Positions 27,200 through 37,100 of a stretch of DNA of 64,000 nt are shown here, piece by piece. The position numbers and the translations under genes are program-made. Origin of the DNA: Pelecanus crispus (Eukaryota; Chordata; Aves; Pelecaniformes; Pelecanidae); NCBI RefSeq assembly GCF_030463565.1, contig NC_134643.1, forward strand, positions 16,319,606 to 16,383,605, given 5' to 3'. The notes below the pieces were generated by a model. That model was given only the letters and a program-made list of their open reading frames with translations. It was not told where the DNA came from and did not search any database. How positions within the stretch are numbered: the first letter of the stretch is position 1; each line of letters opens with the position of its first letter.

Positions 27200-27960
27200 A
27201 TAATAACAACTGCTTAGATAAAGGCTGTGAACTCTCCCAGTCTTTTCACCTCAAGGCATTTCCTTCAGCTTATGAATAATTCCTATGTCTCTTTTCTGTG
27301 CATCTCCTATTTTTCCATATTCTTTTGAACATATGAACACCAAAACTGTAGGCCATACTGGTCTCAAGAGTGCTTTACAAAGGGAAGATCCTCCATTCCT
27401 GTTTTTGGTCTCCCTCTTGAAACAACGAAGAATCTCATTAGCCCCTTTCTCTGCAGAATTATACTGGGAATTCAAGTCAAGCTGTTTCTCCATTTTGATC
27501 TCCAAAACCTTTTAGAAGCTCTGCTTTCCAAGATAAAGTCCTCCCATTCTGTAGAAACATCTTGCACTCTTTCTTCTGAAGTCAATGACTTAATATGTAG
27601 CTGTGTAAAGGAAGATTTTATTTAAATGGATAAGTTATCCAGACTGCTCCATGCTTTCCTGAGCTCACTGATATCACCGTTCTGACTGGGTTTTATACGA
27701 GCAACATTTATACTTGCTCCCAAGTGATTGCAGGAGGTGTTGAATAGAAGCAGCCTACTGTCAATTCCTGGGGAACTTCTCCATCTGATGATGATTTTCT
27801 GTTGTCAACTACTTGGAGAGATGTCTCTGTTAGCCATTTAACAGGTTGTGTTGACAGTGTACAATGCCATTTTTATAAATAGAGTAGGACATTGTATGAA
27901 ATAAGATCCTCAAAATAGCCAAAGTCTACTACATCTACACTGTCATTTTATTTCATTACT
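27200..27960 (-). mobile_element. Ancient CR1/L3-like LINE relic
   Basis: The minus-strand translation around 27251-27505 has a segment (LLRPVWPTVLVFICSKEYGKIGDAQKRDIG) that lines up with the CR1 block [30 protein letters not shown], and ends in KEMP just where CR1 has the EERL segment. Farther right, plus-strand text such as TTGAATAGAAGC, CTGGGGAACTTC (27770s) and AAAGTCTACTACATC (27920s) corresponds to the antisense of the CR1 motif B and motif A regions. Divergence is high with many frame breaks, so exact ends are uncertain. It lies directly beside the 5' end of copy A, which may have inserted into or next to it. Confidence 0.6.
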
Positions 27961-30900
27961 TTTAAAATTAGAAGGTTTACTTTTAATGGCAAATTCAGCA
28001 CTCACTATATTGACTTTAAAAATTCTAGTCAAATTTTTCTGAAATTACAGGTGATTGTGAGTGCCCAAATTGAGGCACATAGAGGACTGATTTTCTAAGA
28101 GAGAGTATCCAGTAGTTTCTGAATATCAAGGACCACAAACAATAGATTTTAATGGAAATCAACTGCTGTTCATTCACTGAATAGTAACAGTTGTATGCAG
28201 AGTTTGCAGTAAGTCACAAAGCTCATACTTCCTGCAAAGTCCAGTTTTGGGTTAAGAAGGACTAGGGTGAGTGGAAAAGTAAGGCACTTGAGGTCAGATA
28301 TGATACTTTGCAGTTCTTCTGACCATATTATCTCAGAAGATGAGGTTGGTTGAAGACTCGGGTTCATGACCAATGTAAGCCAACCTAAATTTGAATTGCT
28401 GATGAAAGGATAGTCTGATACTACTACTCCTGAGCTGTGATTTCTGCTCTCTTCTTTCTGTAGGCATGATGATTCATCTCAGCTCTATCAGGTGTTTAAT
28501 TTGACTGACTACATAGCCCTGCAGTGCTAAAAAGGTGATACAAGGGAGAGGAAAGAAACACTTTTTCAAGAGTTAGCAGGGTGCCATTTTGGTGGGAGGA
28601 AACTCCTCAAACCTTGTACAGGTTAAACTGACTTTGAATTGGTACTGAAAATGGCAGGGGCTTTTTCATTTACTATGCTTCACCACTATTCTCTTTCCTG
28701 AGGCGGATTCCTTCCATCCCAAGTTTTGAACTTGGACTTTCTGCTTGCTCCGGGAAAACTCTCATTGGCATAAATAAGAATATTACTTGAGTATGTAAAT
28801 GGCTACTTGGTTCTTGCCATTCTAGATTTACATTAGGCAGGGGAAGAGTTAAGTGTTTTGAATCCACAGAACAATAAACATGGGCAGAGCAAAGGGTATG
28901 AGATGGAGAACAGGAGACTCAAGTAAAGGAAGAGTCATGAGCAATGTGTTCAAATTTGATCCATGGATTACAAGCACTAGTTTCTTATATTGTTGATAGA
29001 ACTGAACATTTTTCTGATAAATGTATTTGGGTTTGGTAATGGATTTGGTAAAATAATAATAGGACATATCATTCTAATGAGAAGAATAGAAAAGCAAGAA
29101 ACTATGGATCTGCACAGCTGCAAGTTTTGTTATTGCTGAAAACTTCCATGCCTGAATGATTGTCATTAAAAACTGTTAGTAAGAAAATTCTGTGAGCAAG
29201 ATTTGCCTAGCAAGCCAGCATGAGCTGAGAAGAAAAAAAAAGTCAATATATGTGACATTTTAAAGGTACTTTGGAAGATCAGAAATTGGTACGTGATTAT
29301 TCCTACCAACTGTGGTTGTTCAAAACTTACAAACCAGCTATTGTTTGATCAAGAGCCAGCAAGAAAAAACATTTCCATATAGCTAAAGAGATTTTGAAGT
29401 AAATATAAAACATGAAGGGATTTGCAGGTTGCTTGTCAGCAGCAGCTTTTAATCATGCAGTATGCAAAGTGTGTCTGCATTTAAAATGTCAAAAGCCAGG
29501 ACAAAAGATTTAAGATAACACAAACCAAAAGTTTTTAAAACACAGGAAATACGGAGTGTAATATCTCCCACACCCAAACGTCAGTCTTTTCCTACTACAC
29601 CGCAATAGGTACAGGGCCAGGATTTGTCCTGTGTTTTCTCCAGTACAATATGAACTGTCTTTCCACTGAGAGCCACCGCTGGGAGATGCTAGGTTGCCAA
29701 CTTAGGAGAGAGACTACTACAGATGAAGAAATCAGGGTCTCTTCTTTCTGGGCTAGCTGTGCAGCTGGTCCAAGCAGATGATAATAATCGTCCCTCTTGC
29801 CTCCAGGAAGGTAACTAAGGGAGGGGAGAGGGGGTTTAAAAGCCCGTACTCCACTAGTGTGCTTGCTAAAGTTACTTTCCACTCGAGAGAAAAGGCTTTA
29901 CCCAGTCTTACACTCAGGACATTAAGTGCACACTTCTGCCCCCCCTGTATGGCATGTATTGCATTGCAGAGCTTAGCCAGGGTTAATCAGAAGATGGCTG
30001 ATTGAGAAAAGTCTTTGGAAGGACTAGAGAAGGATGTTCCTATCAGGCAAAAAGTTGAAAGCTGGCAGAAAAAAGGCTTGTAGTTGGCTGTTGGATGGAC
30101 TTTGTTAGCGCAAGTTTACTAAATTTACTAAATTTGCATTTACCCTGGCAAAGACAAGGCTTGAAAGTTTGTCGCTCCTTCCTTCTGCACTCTGTTCATT
30201 GTCCTCTACATGATCAGAAAAGATGTCATTCTCTGATCTCTGACAGAAGCGGTCCCAACCACTGTCTGAAGTATGCGGTCTGGAATTGTTGCATGGGAGA
30301 CACAGTGCATGCTACTTCTCAGCTGCTAGTTTTAGTCTCCTAGTTTTTCACAGCCTCAAACCAGGTGAAGGGACGGATTGACATGCAAAGCTGGTAAGCA
30401 GTGTGTTATGAAGAGTGCATCTGTTGGCTAGGAGGAAAGGAGACAACACAAGTCTTCACATCGTTTTCTTGGCAATTGTGAGGGGAATGTTCTGCCCAAT
30501 CCCTTTTCAGTACAGAAGGGTTTTTGAAGGTTTTATATTCTCTTTCATTTCAAGATGATGTTCACAGCTGAACTGGAATGACACACAAAAATTAGTAGCA
30601 ACTAATAAAACTCATCAGAGAGGTATGAACTGATACTCTCATTACCTAACTGTTCACTCTGCTAGACATAACATATTTTGGGACAGCTGTCCTCCTTATG
30701 AGGATTTAAAAGCAATTTAAATGTCAATGCAAGCTCCTCAGAACAGAAAGTATCTAAGGAAACCAGATGACACCAACTTGAACCACAAAGTTCACTGCCA
30801 CCCTTTTGAGGTACACCAAAACTCAAGGTAAGTCTCACTAGACACAAAAGTTTTGGGCTGTTTTGAAAATGTTAAAAAAGAATCATTCTTTAGAGTGCCA

Positions 30901-32646
30901 CCACTTAGGAATCTCTTATTCAAATTACCCCAGTTTTGCATACAAACATCAAAGACTGGCTCTTGAGGATGTCCTCAGAGAAGCAATCCCCTTTCATGCC
31001 TGGGAGGATGGGAGGATCTGGCAAGCCAGGGAAGTCCTTGATTTGATGGCAAAAGACACTACGCCGCTGGTAAATTCCTAGAATAATAGAGCACCTTGTC
31101 TGGCTAAGAGAAAACCTCAGGGATGACAATCCTTTTAGTCCTGGAAGACTAAATTCCAGTAAATGGAATATTGTATGCTCCCAGAACACCTAGTGCCTGG
31201 AAGGCACCAATTACCAACACTTCCCTTCCTGGAGGTTTCCTCAGAGCTTAGGTATCTCTCAACCTGGTGACAAACAGATCAGCCCTCTCAGTGCTATGAG
31301 AGGGCTTTTAAGGTCCTAAACTTGTAAATGAGCCAATCTGGCATTTCTAGCTAAACCACCCTCTAGAATGACTAAGGTATGCGCCTGTCCGTAATGTACA
31401 GATGTCAGCTCTCCCGCTGCACTTGATTCTTGGCCGTTGTAATGTATGTGGCTACGTGCTACACCAGCAGTGCTTTGTAAAGGCAGCCGTGGTCAGGACA
31501 TGCCAGCACCGGGGCATGGTATGAAGTGTGGGTGTGCTGGGAAGGCTGTCACCATTCTTAGAGCCTGCTGGTGGAGCAATCTTCTGCAGCCCAGAGAGCA
31601 CTCGTGAGGACTGAGCTTGACCTTGAAGATGTTCTTCAGGGTGGACAGTGCTAAACATCAGGGAATTTCACTTCAAATAAATACTTCATAATGGCTAGCG
31701 GTAGGCTTTTCCTGCAGGGAGAAATGAAGCCACAGGACGTTGCTCAAAGTTATTTTACAACTCCATTGGCAGAGGTGTCTCTTGCCTGCTACACGGCGGC
31801 AATATCACCCACGCACACATGCATCACTCACTTCACTAATTTGCCTGGTCTACAACACTTTGCAGATGCAACTTGTGAACGAAGCTCCATTTGAAAATGC
31901 ATACATAGGGACCATTGGGTTCTACTTGGAAACTAATTCAATTAAAAATGGCTTTGAGATCCAGATCTGTGTGAAAAGCACCATAGGGATTGCTGTATTT
32001 TGCTGTCACATTACTTTCTTGAAGTCAGGTCTTCCAGTATCTTGCTGCTACAAACTCGAATTTTGACTGCGTATCTTACCCTAAGCCCTTACGAAGTATA
32101 TTTTGAGGCAATTTGAGTAATCCTGAATGTTTAGTGAAATCAATTATCAAACAGCCATGTAGTCCCAACCTTAGACTTTTTAGCAGTTAATTTGCTTGGT
32201 GCATAAAAATAAGTCTCTAACAGATATTTCTGGAACCTGAAAACGTTGGCCAAACGTTCAGAGGTGATTATGAATCAGGGAGTGATGCAGTTTTCATGCA
32301 TTCCAAAGATCTCACTTTCAAGAAGCATTTAGTAAAGCCTTATGAAAAACACGGCACCCGTAATTGCTACTTACTTAAAACATTTAAGCTTCCTGGTGAT
32401 GACAAGCAGCACCTCCTTACCACCGTGCTAAGTAGTCTCTGCAGCACGTCTTGGAAAAGCGTCTACGCTGAGCATTGGCACTCGGCAATGTTTAAATTGG
32501 ACTTTTTTTTCTTTTTTTTTTTTTTTTTTTAACGATTGTTTCGCTCTCCAGCTACGCTTTTTATGGACCTTAGACAACAAGCTGACAAACAGGACGTGTT
32601 TTCTAGCAGCACATGGCCCCCCTCTCATCCTAAATAATGTAGATGA
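27961..32646. other. Intergenic, upstream of PRKAR2B
   Basis: AT-rich DNA without a supportable gene. It contains a T-rich homopolymer at 32503-32530 (28 nt with one C). Open frames are 108 codons or shorter and show no known domain. Distal regulatory elements of PRKAR2B may lie here, but the sequence alone does not mark them. Confidence 0.5.
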
Positions 32647-32656
32647 CTATAAATAG
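32647..32656 (+). promoter_or_regulatory. MEF2-like / TATA-like motif CTATAAATAG
   Basis: CTATAAATAG is an exact match to the MEF2 consensus YTAWWWWTAR and also contains a TATA-like core. It lies about 80 nt before the start of the PRKAR2B CpG island and about 820 nt before the ATG. It may be a chance match in AT-rich DNA. Confidence 0.25.
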
Positions 32657-33123
32657 CGTATCTATGTATATGGACGACGTGGGGAGTATCTTTGAGGTGG
32701 TACATGGCCGTGAAAAAGCACAGCAGGGGTCGGCTGTGAGACGCTACCCGCACGGGGGTCCTTCACCGAGCCGGGCCAGGCACGCTCGCTGGGAATCCCG
32801 CCGGTCACCGCCGCGGATGCCCGGCTGCCCCGCAGGGAAAAGGCACCCACAGCCCGGGGGACCCCGGGGAGCGGCGGGGCCGCGGCGGCCGGCGGGGGGG
32901 TGCCCCGGCAGGCGACGGGGGCGTGAGGGGCGCCCGGCGGGGTCAGCAGCACCCCGGCCAGCGGCGAGGGCCGCCCGCCAGCCTGCCCCCGAGGGGCTCC
33001 CCGCCGCGCCGGGGGTCCGGCGCAGGGCGGGCCCGGCCGTGCGGGCCGCCCTCCCCTCCCTGCCGCCGCCGGCGGCGCGCTGCGGGCCGCAGTCCCCGGC
33101 GGGAGGTTGTCATGGTTTCCCGG

Positions 33124-33133
33124 GTCACATGCG
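33124..33133 (+). promoter_or_regulatory. PRKAR2B: E-box (GTCACATGCG) in the PRKAR2B promoter
   Basis: CACATG at 33126-33131 is a CANNTG E-box within GTCACATG, a USF/MiT-type context, about 340 nt upstream of the ATG. From memory, the mouse RII-beta core promoter is reported to bind USF through a helix-loop-helix motif, so this may be the bird counterpart; I have not aligned them. Confidence 0.4.
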
Positions 33134-33168
33134 CGCGAGGTTCCCCCGGCGCGGGGGGAGGAGGCGGC

Positions 33169-33178
33169 GGGGGCGGGG
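33169..33178 (+). promoter_or_regulatory. PRKAR2B: GC box (GGGGGCGGGG)
   Basis: A strong Sp1/KLF-type GC box about 290 nt upstream of the ATG and 40 nt downstream of the E-box. Single GC boxes are common in any CpG island, so its use is inferred. Confidence 0.5.
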
Positions 33179-33380
33179 AGGCTTCAGTCACGGACGGGGC
33201 CGCCGCCGCCGCCGCGCCGAGTGCGGGGCGAAGCGGAGCGAGAGGCTGCCAGCGCGCCGCCGCCCCCCGCCCGCTCCCACCTGCGCCGCCGCCCGCCCCC
33301 TTCCCCTTGCCCACAGGCGATCCGCCGGGCGCGCCTCGTCCCCGGGCTGCGGACCCCCGGCCCCGGCCGCCGCCCGCGGG

Positions 33381-33435
33381 CTCTCCCCCTTCCTCCTCCT
33401 CCTCTTCTCCCCTTCCCCTCTCCCTCCCCCTTCCC
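33381..33435 (+). repeat. PRKAR2B: Polypyrimidine tract in the PRKAR2B 5'UTR
   Basis: Fifty-five consecutive pyrimidines with CCT-rich internal periodicity lie 31 nt upstream of the PRKAR2B ATG. Such tracts can form triplex DNA in promoters, or bind poly-pyrimidine/poly(rC) binding proteins if transcribed. Its position suggests that it is in the 5'UTR. Confidence 0.8.
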
Positions 33436-33466
33436 GGCCAGGCTGCGCCCCCCCGGCCGCCCCGGC

Positions 33467-33788
33467 ATGAGCATCTCCATCCCGGCGGGGCTGACGGAGC
33501 TGCTGCAGGGCTTCACGGTGGAGGTGCTGCGGAGCCAGCCCGGGGACCTGCTGGAGTTCGCCCTCCAGTACTTCGGGCGCCTCAAGGAGGAGGCGGCGGC
33601 GGCCAAGGCGGCGGCGGCGGCGGCGGAGAAGGAGGCGAGCGGCCGCAAGGCGGGCCCCCCCGCGCCCGGCCATGACAGGGGCGGCCAGCCGCCGCGCCGG
33701 GCCCCCCCCGACGCCCGCGGGGTCAACTTCGCCGAGGAGCCCATGCAGACCGACTCCGAGAGCGGCGAGGACGAGGAGCAATTCCCGG
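33467..33788 (+). CDS. PRKAR2B: PRKAR2B first coding exon (PKA regulatory subunit RII-beta, residues 1-107)
   Basis: RII-beta binds and inhibits PKA catalytic subunits until cAMP binds, and docks the holoenzyme to A-kinase anchoring proteins. The frame begins [21 protein letters not shown], the dimerisation/docking helix bundle (residues 1-44) with docking residues Ile3 and Ile5 kept. An Ala-rich segment (residues 43-53, GCG/GCC codons) and a Pro/Gly/Arg-rich linker follow, then [19 protein letters not shown] (86-104), an RII-beta hallmark. The inhibitor site and both cAMP-binding domains lie in later exons outside the window. The ATG has G at -3, and no in-frame ATG precedes it, although the frame stays open back to about 33107 in GC-rich DNA. 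The exon ends in CCG-G before GTAAGG, giving a phase-1 intron. The FAEEPMQ block separates it from PRKAR2A. Confidence 0.95.
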
Positions 33789-33794
33789 GTAAGG
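33786..33794 (+). promoter_or_regulatory. PRKAR2B: Splice donor of PRKAR2B exon 1
   Basis: CGG|GTAAGG with the GT at 33789-33790 fits the donor consensus well. The frame beyond it becomes a low-complexity minisatellite translation, which supports ending the exon here. Confidence 0.88.
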
Positions 33795-33939
33795 GCCCCC
33801 CGGCGGCCGGGAAGGGCGGGCAGGGCGGGGGCGGCTCCCTGAGCTGCCCGGGTTCAGGTGGGCAGCTGGGGAGGGGAGGGGGGAGAAGGGGGGGAGCTCC
33901 CGCTTCAGCGGCCCGGCGGGTGCCTGAGGGGCGGCCCCC

Positions 33940-34172
33940 GGGCAGCTCCCCCCCCCCCGCCCCCGGGCAGCTCCCCCCCCCCGCCCCCGGGCAGCTCCCC
34001 CCCCCCCGCCCCCGGGCAGCTCCCCCCCCCCCGCCCCCGGGCAGCTCCCCCCCCCCGCCCCCGGGCAGCTCCCCCCCCCCCCCCCGGGCAGCTCCCCCCC
34101 CCCCCCCCCCCCGGGCAGCTCCCCCCCCCCCCCCCCGGGCAGCTCCCCCCCCGCCCCGGGCAGCTCCCCCGC
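33940..34172 (+). repeat. C-rich minisatellite, ten units of 21-27 bp
   Basis: The core GGGCAGCTCC recurs ten times, starting at 33940, 33965, 33989, 34014, 34039, 34063, 34086, 34113, 34137 and 34158. Each is followed by a C run of about 9-19 nt, interrupted by a single G in most units. Units 1-6 keep the G interruption and units 7-9 have pure C runs. The array lies about 150 nt into intron 1. The minus strand is extremely G-rich and could form G-quadruplexes. Long proline or glycine-rich frames read through it on both strands are artefacts of the repeat. Confidence 0.95.
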
Positions 34173-37100
34173 TTGCCTTGACGCCAAACAGCGGAGCCCA
34201 CGGGAGGTTCCCCGTCTCCCGCTGCAAACTTTAACCTCCCGGGCTTTCCCCTTTTGTTCAGCAGGGCACACAGGTATCGCCCCGAGTCTGCAGCTGCATT
34301 GCTTACAGCGTATAGGCCTGTCATATTGCTAACAGAGGATCTATGTATTTCCTTTCTCTAGGAGCACAAGAGAGCAAATCTACATTTTGCAATTAGTCCG
34401 ATGGTATGCCTACCTTAGAAAACAGCTCCCCTGGGCACATACTGTGTTTACACAGTTGATTAAGCATTTTACGCAGAGGCATTTATATGTGTTTCAAAAA
34501 GGAGAGCACTATTCAAAACATCATTTTTTTTTCTTGAAAGCCAGGGTGAAATTTTGTGCATGGTGGAAGGGCCTACGGAGCAAACATAGCTGTGAAGACA
34601 GCAAAGAACGTATCGGTATCTTTGTGTTTGAGGGTAACACCTATCTGCACGCAGCTAATGGTACCCTAGCTTTGTGTGGCTGACAGGCTTTAGGGCCGAT
34701 GTCAACCCATCGGCTGGTCTGATTTATGGGACGAGTAGTAGCTGTCTCTTGAAGGGTGTGTAGCGCTTCGTCTTTGTGTCGTGAGCAGGCTAACCGAAGG
34801 GTCAGTCAGTACGGTTCGATGCTGAGAGGTCGGTCAATAGGGTTACATGGAGAAGAGAAAGCATTCAAGCATCTTTATCGTTAGCTTATTTTTTTGAGAA
34901 CGGCTTGAAATTGAAGTATGTTTCATCAGATCGTTGAAGCATTCATCCCTCCAGGTCACGCTGGAGGTAGATTTACTTAGCAGAGTTCAGAAGCCAGCCG
35001 TTTGCTAGATGAGTATCAGTGCCGTTTTTAAAATAATGTCTTATGCGCATTTTATCAGGAAAAATGTAGATGCTTAAGAACTGGGTAAGTTTTCTAAATG
35101 CTTTGTGTTACACCGTAAGACAGTCGCCATTCTTTTCATCTGTTCTTTGCAGCTATACCATGTGTGTTTAATGAGAATTTGAATCTGTCAATCAGGTTCT
35201 GCAGATTTATGTGGTAATTTTGAACTCCAATGCTGATTATGTGAGATTAGTAAAAAATCTGGAAATTTGCTGTCTTTGAAAACTGAAACGGTGATAATGT
35301 GGAAGAACAAAATTATTACCTTAATTCGCTAACACTAGATGTGGTTTTCAAACATGAATTATTATAACACTAAACAGACCCATTAGCGAATGGAGGACTG
35401 AGATGTTGTATGGAAGAAAGTACAGAAATGTAACTTGATTTATTAGCATGCATGTTACATATGTAAAACTTTACAGGGTCTTTTAAGAAGCTTTCTAAGC
35501 TTTTCTAATGAATACCTGAAATCAAGATTCTCTTGATATTCTTTTTGTTGTGATTGTGAAGAAGGTAAAACATTATTGTCAATATCCTCATTTAAGGGAC
35601 ATGCTAGAATGACTTAGTTTAACTAATTGATTTACATATTTGACAAAACCCCTTTAAAATATCACATTTTTAAGCCTAATATATTTTGAAAGTTTAATTG
35701 TATTATGGCTTGTAATTTCTGTCAGTTGGAATAATTAATAATTAAGAGTTACAAAAATGGAAATATTTGTGAAACCATGTGGAAGGTGAATAATAAGTAA
35801 GTTATAGTAAATGATTACTAATGGTGTGCTTGTGTATGTGTGCATTGTGCAGGAGTGTGCATTTTAAATTAAAATTTTACATCTGCCCTGAATACGTGTT
35901 CTTTTAAGGTAACATAACAATGCATCCACTCAGCCTTTTGTTAATAACTGGAGGCATAAAGGCTTGTATTCAAATAATTGTTTAATGGGTTTAAATACCA
36001 ATTTAAAAGCATATTTCTTTTGTCCTTTTGCTTTCTGTTTCTATAAGTAGCAATTCTTGAACTTGGGTTGGGGAAAATTTTTCTTTTTTTTTTTTTTGCC
36101 TTTATGAATAATCAAACTGCTTCTGTATTGTCAATTTGTCCTGTTTGTATGCTGCTTTCATACAGGAGAGGAAAACAAATTAGAGAAGTTTATAAGCAAA
36201 TGTAAAATAAAAAGCTCTGGGAAGGAGCTCAGACCTGGTGGTGGTATCTTTTCTTTGTTAAAGCAGTACACTTGAAATGTCAAGCTGACAGTATTCCTTA
36301 ATTAATTCAAACAGGACATTGTTGAGAGCTCCTTGTAAATGCTATTGTCTCCAGCCTTCCCCCCACCATACATGTTTCTAAATACCTACAAGCACTGCAG
36401 TTGAACTCTTTGTCAGTATTAGTTTTGCCCTTGAAATGCATTTTGGAAGGTACATTAGCATTATCCTGTTTCAGAAATGATGAGCTGAGGCATAAGCTGT
36501 GTTTAAAAGAAAAAAAAACAAACAAACTATGCTCAGGATTAAGAGTCATATGTGAACAATGAATTAAACTCTATTCGAATAAAGTTCTCTGCTGTGTCCA
36601 TCACATCAGTTGCAGAAAACAAATAAAGGTAAAAACAGTTACCTTGTCTGGAGGGAGAACTTTGTTGTATTGGTGTCGTAGTTCTGAACTGGGACCTGGA
36701 GTTAAGGTGACCTCTGAAATTATATTCTTTAGGTTCAGAGCATTTAGATTATCCCCTTCTGAACACACTGCTTAATTTGGGAATGATTTTTAGGTCTTCT
36801 AGTCGTGTTTTGTTTAGTTGTGGTTTTTTGTGGGTGGGGTTTTTTTTTTAATATATTAAGATGTCCTACATGGGTGTATTAATGTTAATCAGTGACTACA
36901 ACTAATGCCTACTAATACTAATAGCAATTACTAAATTGAATAGGACATATGTATAAAAAAAGAGTCCCTTTTTAGCAAGTTCTTCTAACTTTTTGCAGGT
37001 TTGAAGTGCATATTAAAGTTTTTTATACTGTGCCTGCAAAATTCGAAAGTGCTAAGTTATTTGTTCTTTTACAGAGGACTATAGTTCTTCTACAAATGAC

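Larger units (their letters stand above)
32730..34260. promoter_or_regulatory. PRKAR2B: CpG island covering the PRKAR2B promoter, 5'UTR and exon 1
   Basis: Composition changes sharply from AT-rich to very GC-rich with dense CpG near 32730 and back near 34260. The island covers the PRKAR2B start codon and first splice donor, as expected for a TATA-less housekeeping-type promoter. I see no TATA box at the usual distance from any obvious start. The transcription start cannot be fixed from sequence, but is most likely within about 33.1-33.4 kb. Confidence 0.9.

Noticed and set aside
28450..28495. Short exon-like stretch (TTCTTTCTGTAG ... CAGGTG).
   Set aside because: Too short, intergenic, with no linked exons or conserved frame visible.
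32643..34324. Long proline-, glycine- and arginine-rich open frames on both strands (up to 375 codons).
   Set aside because: They arise from CpG-island and minisatellite composition. Only 33467-33788 shows a real protein signature; the in-frame upstream extension to 33107 has no ATG.
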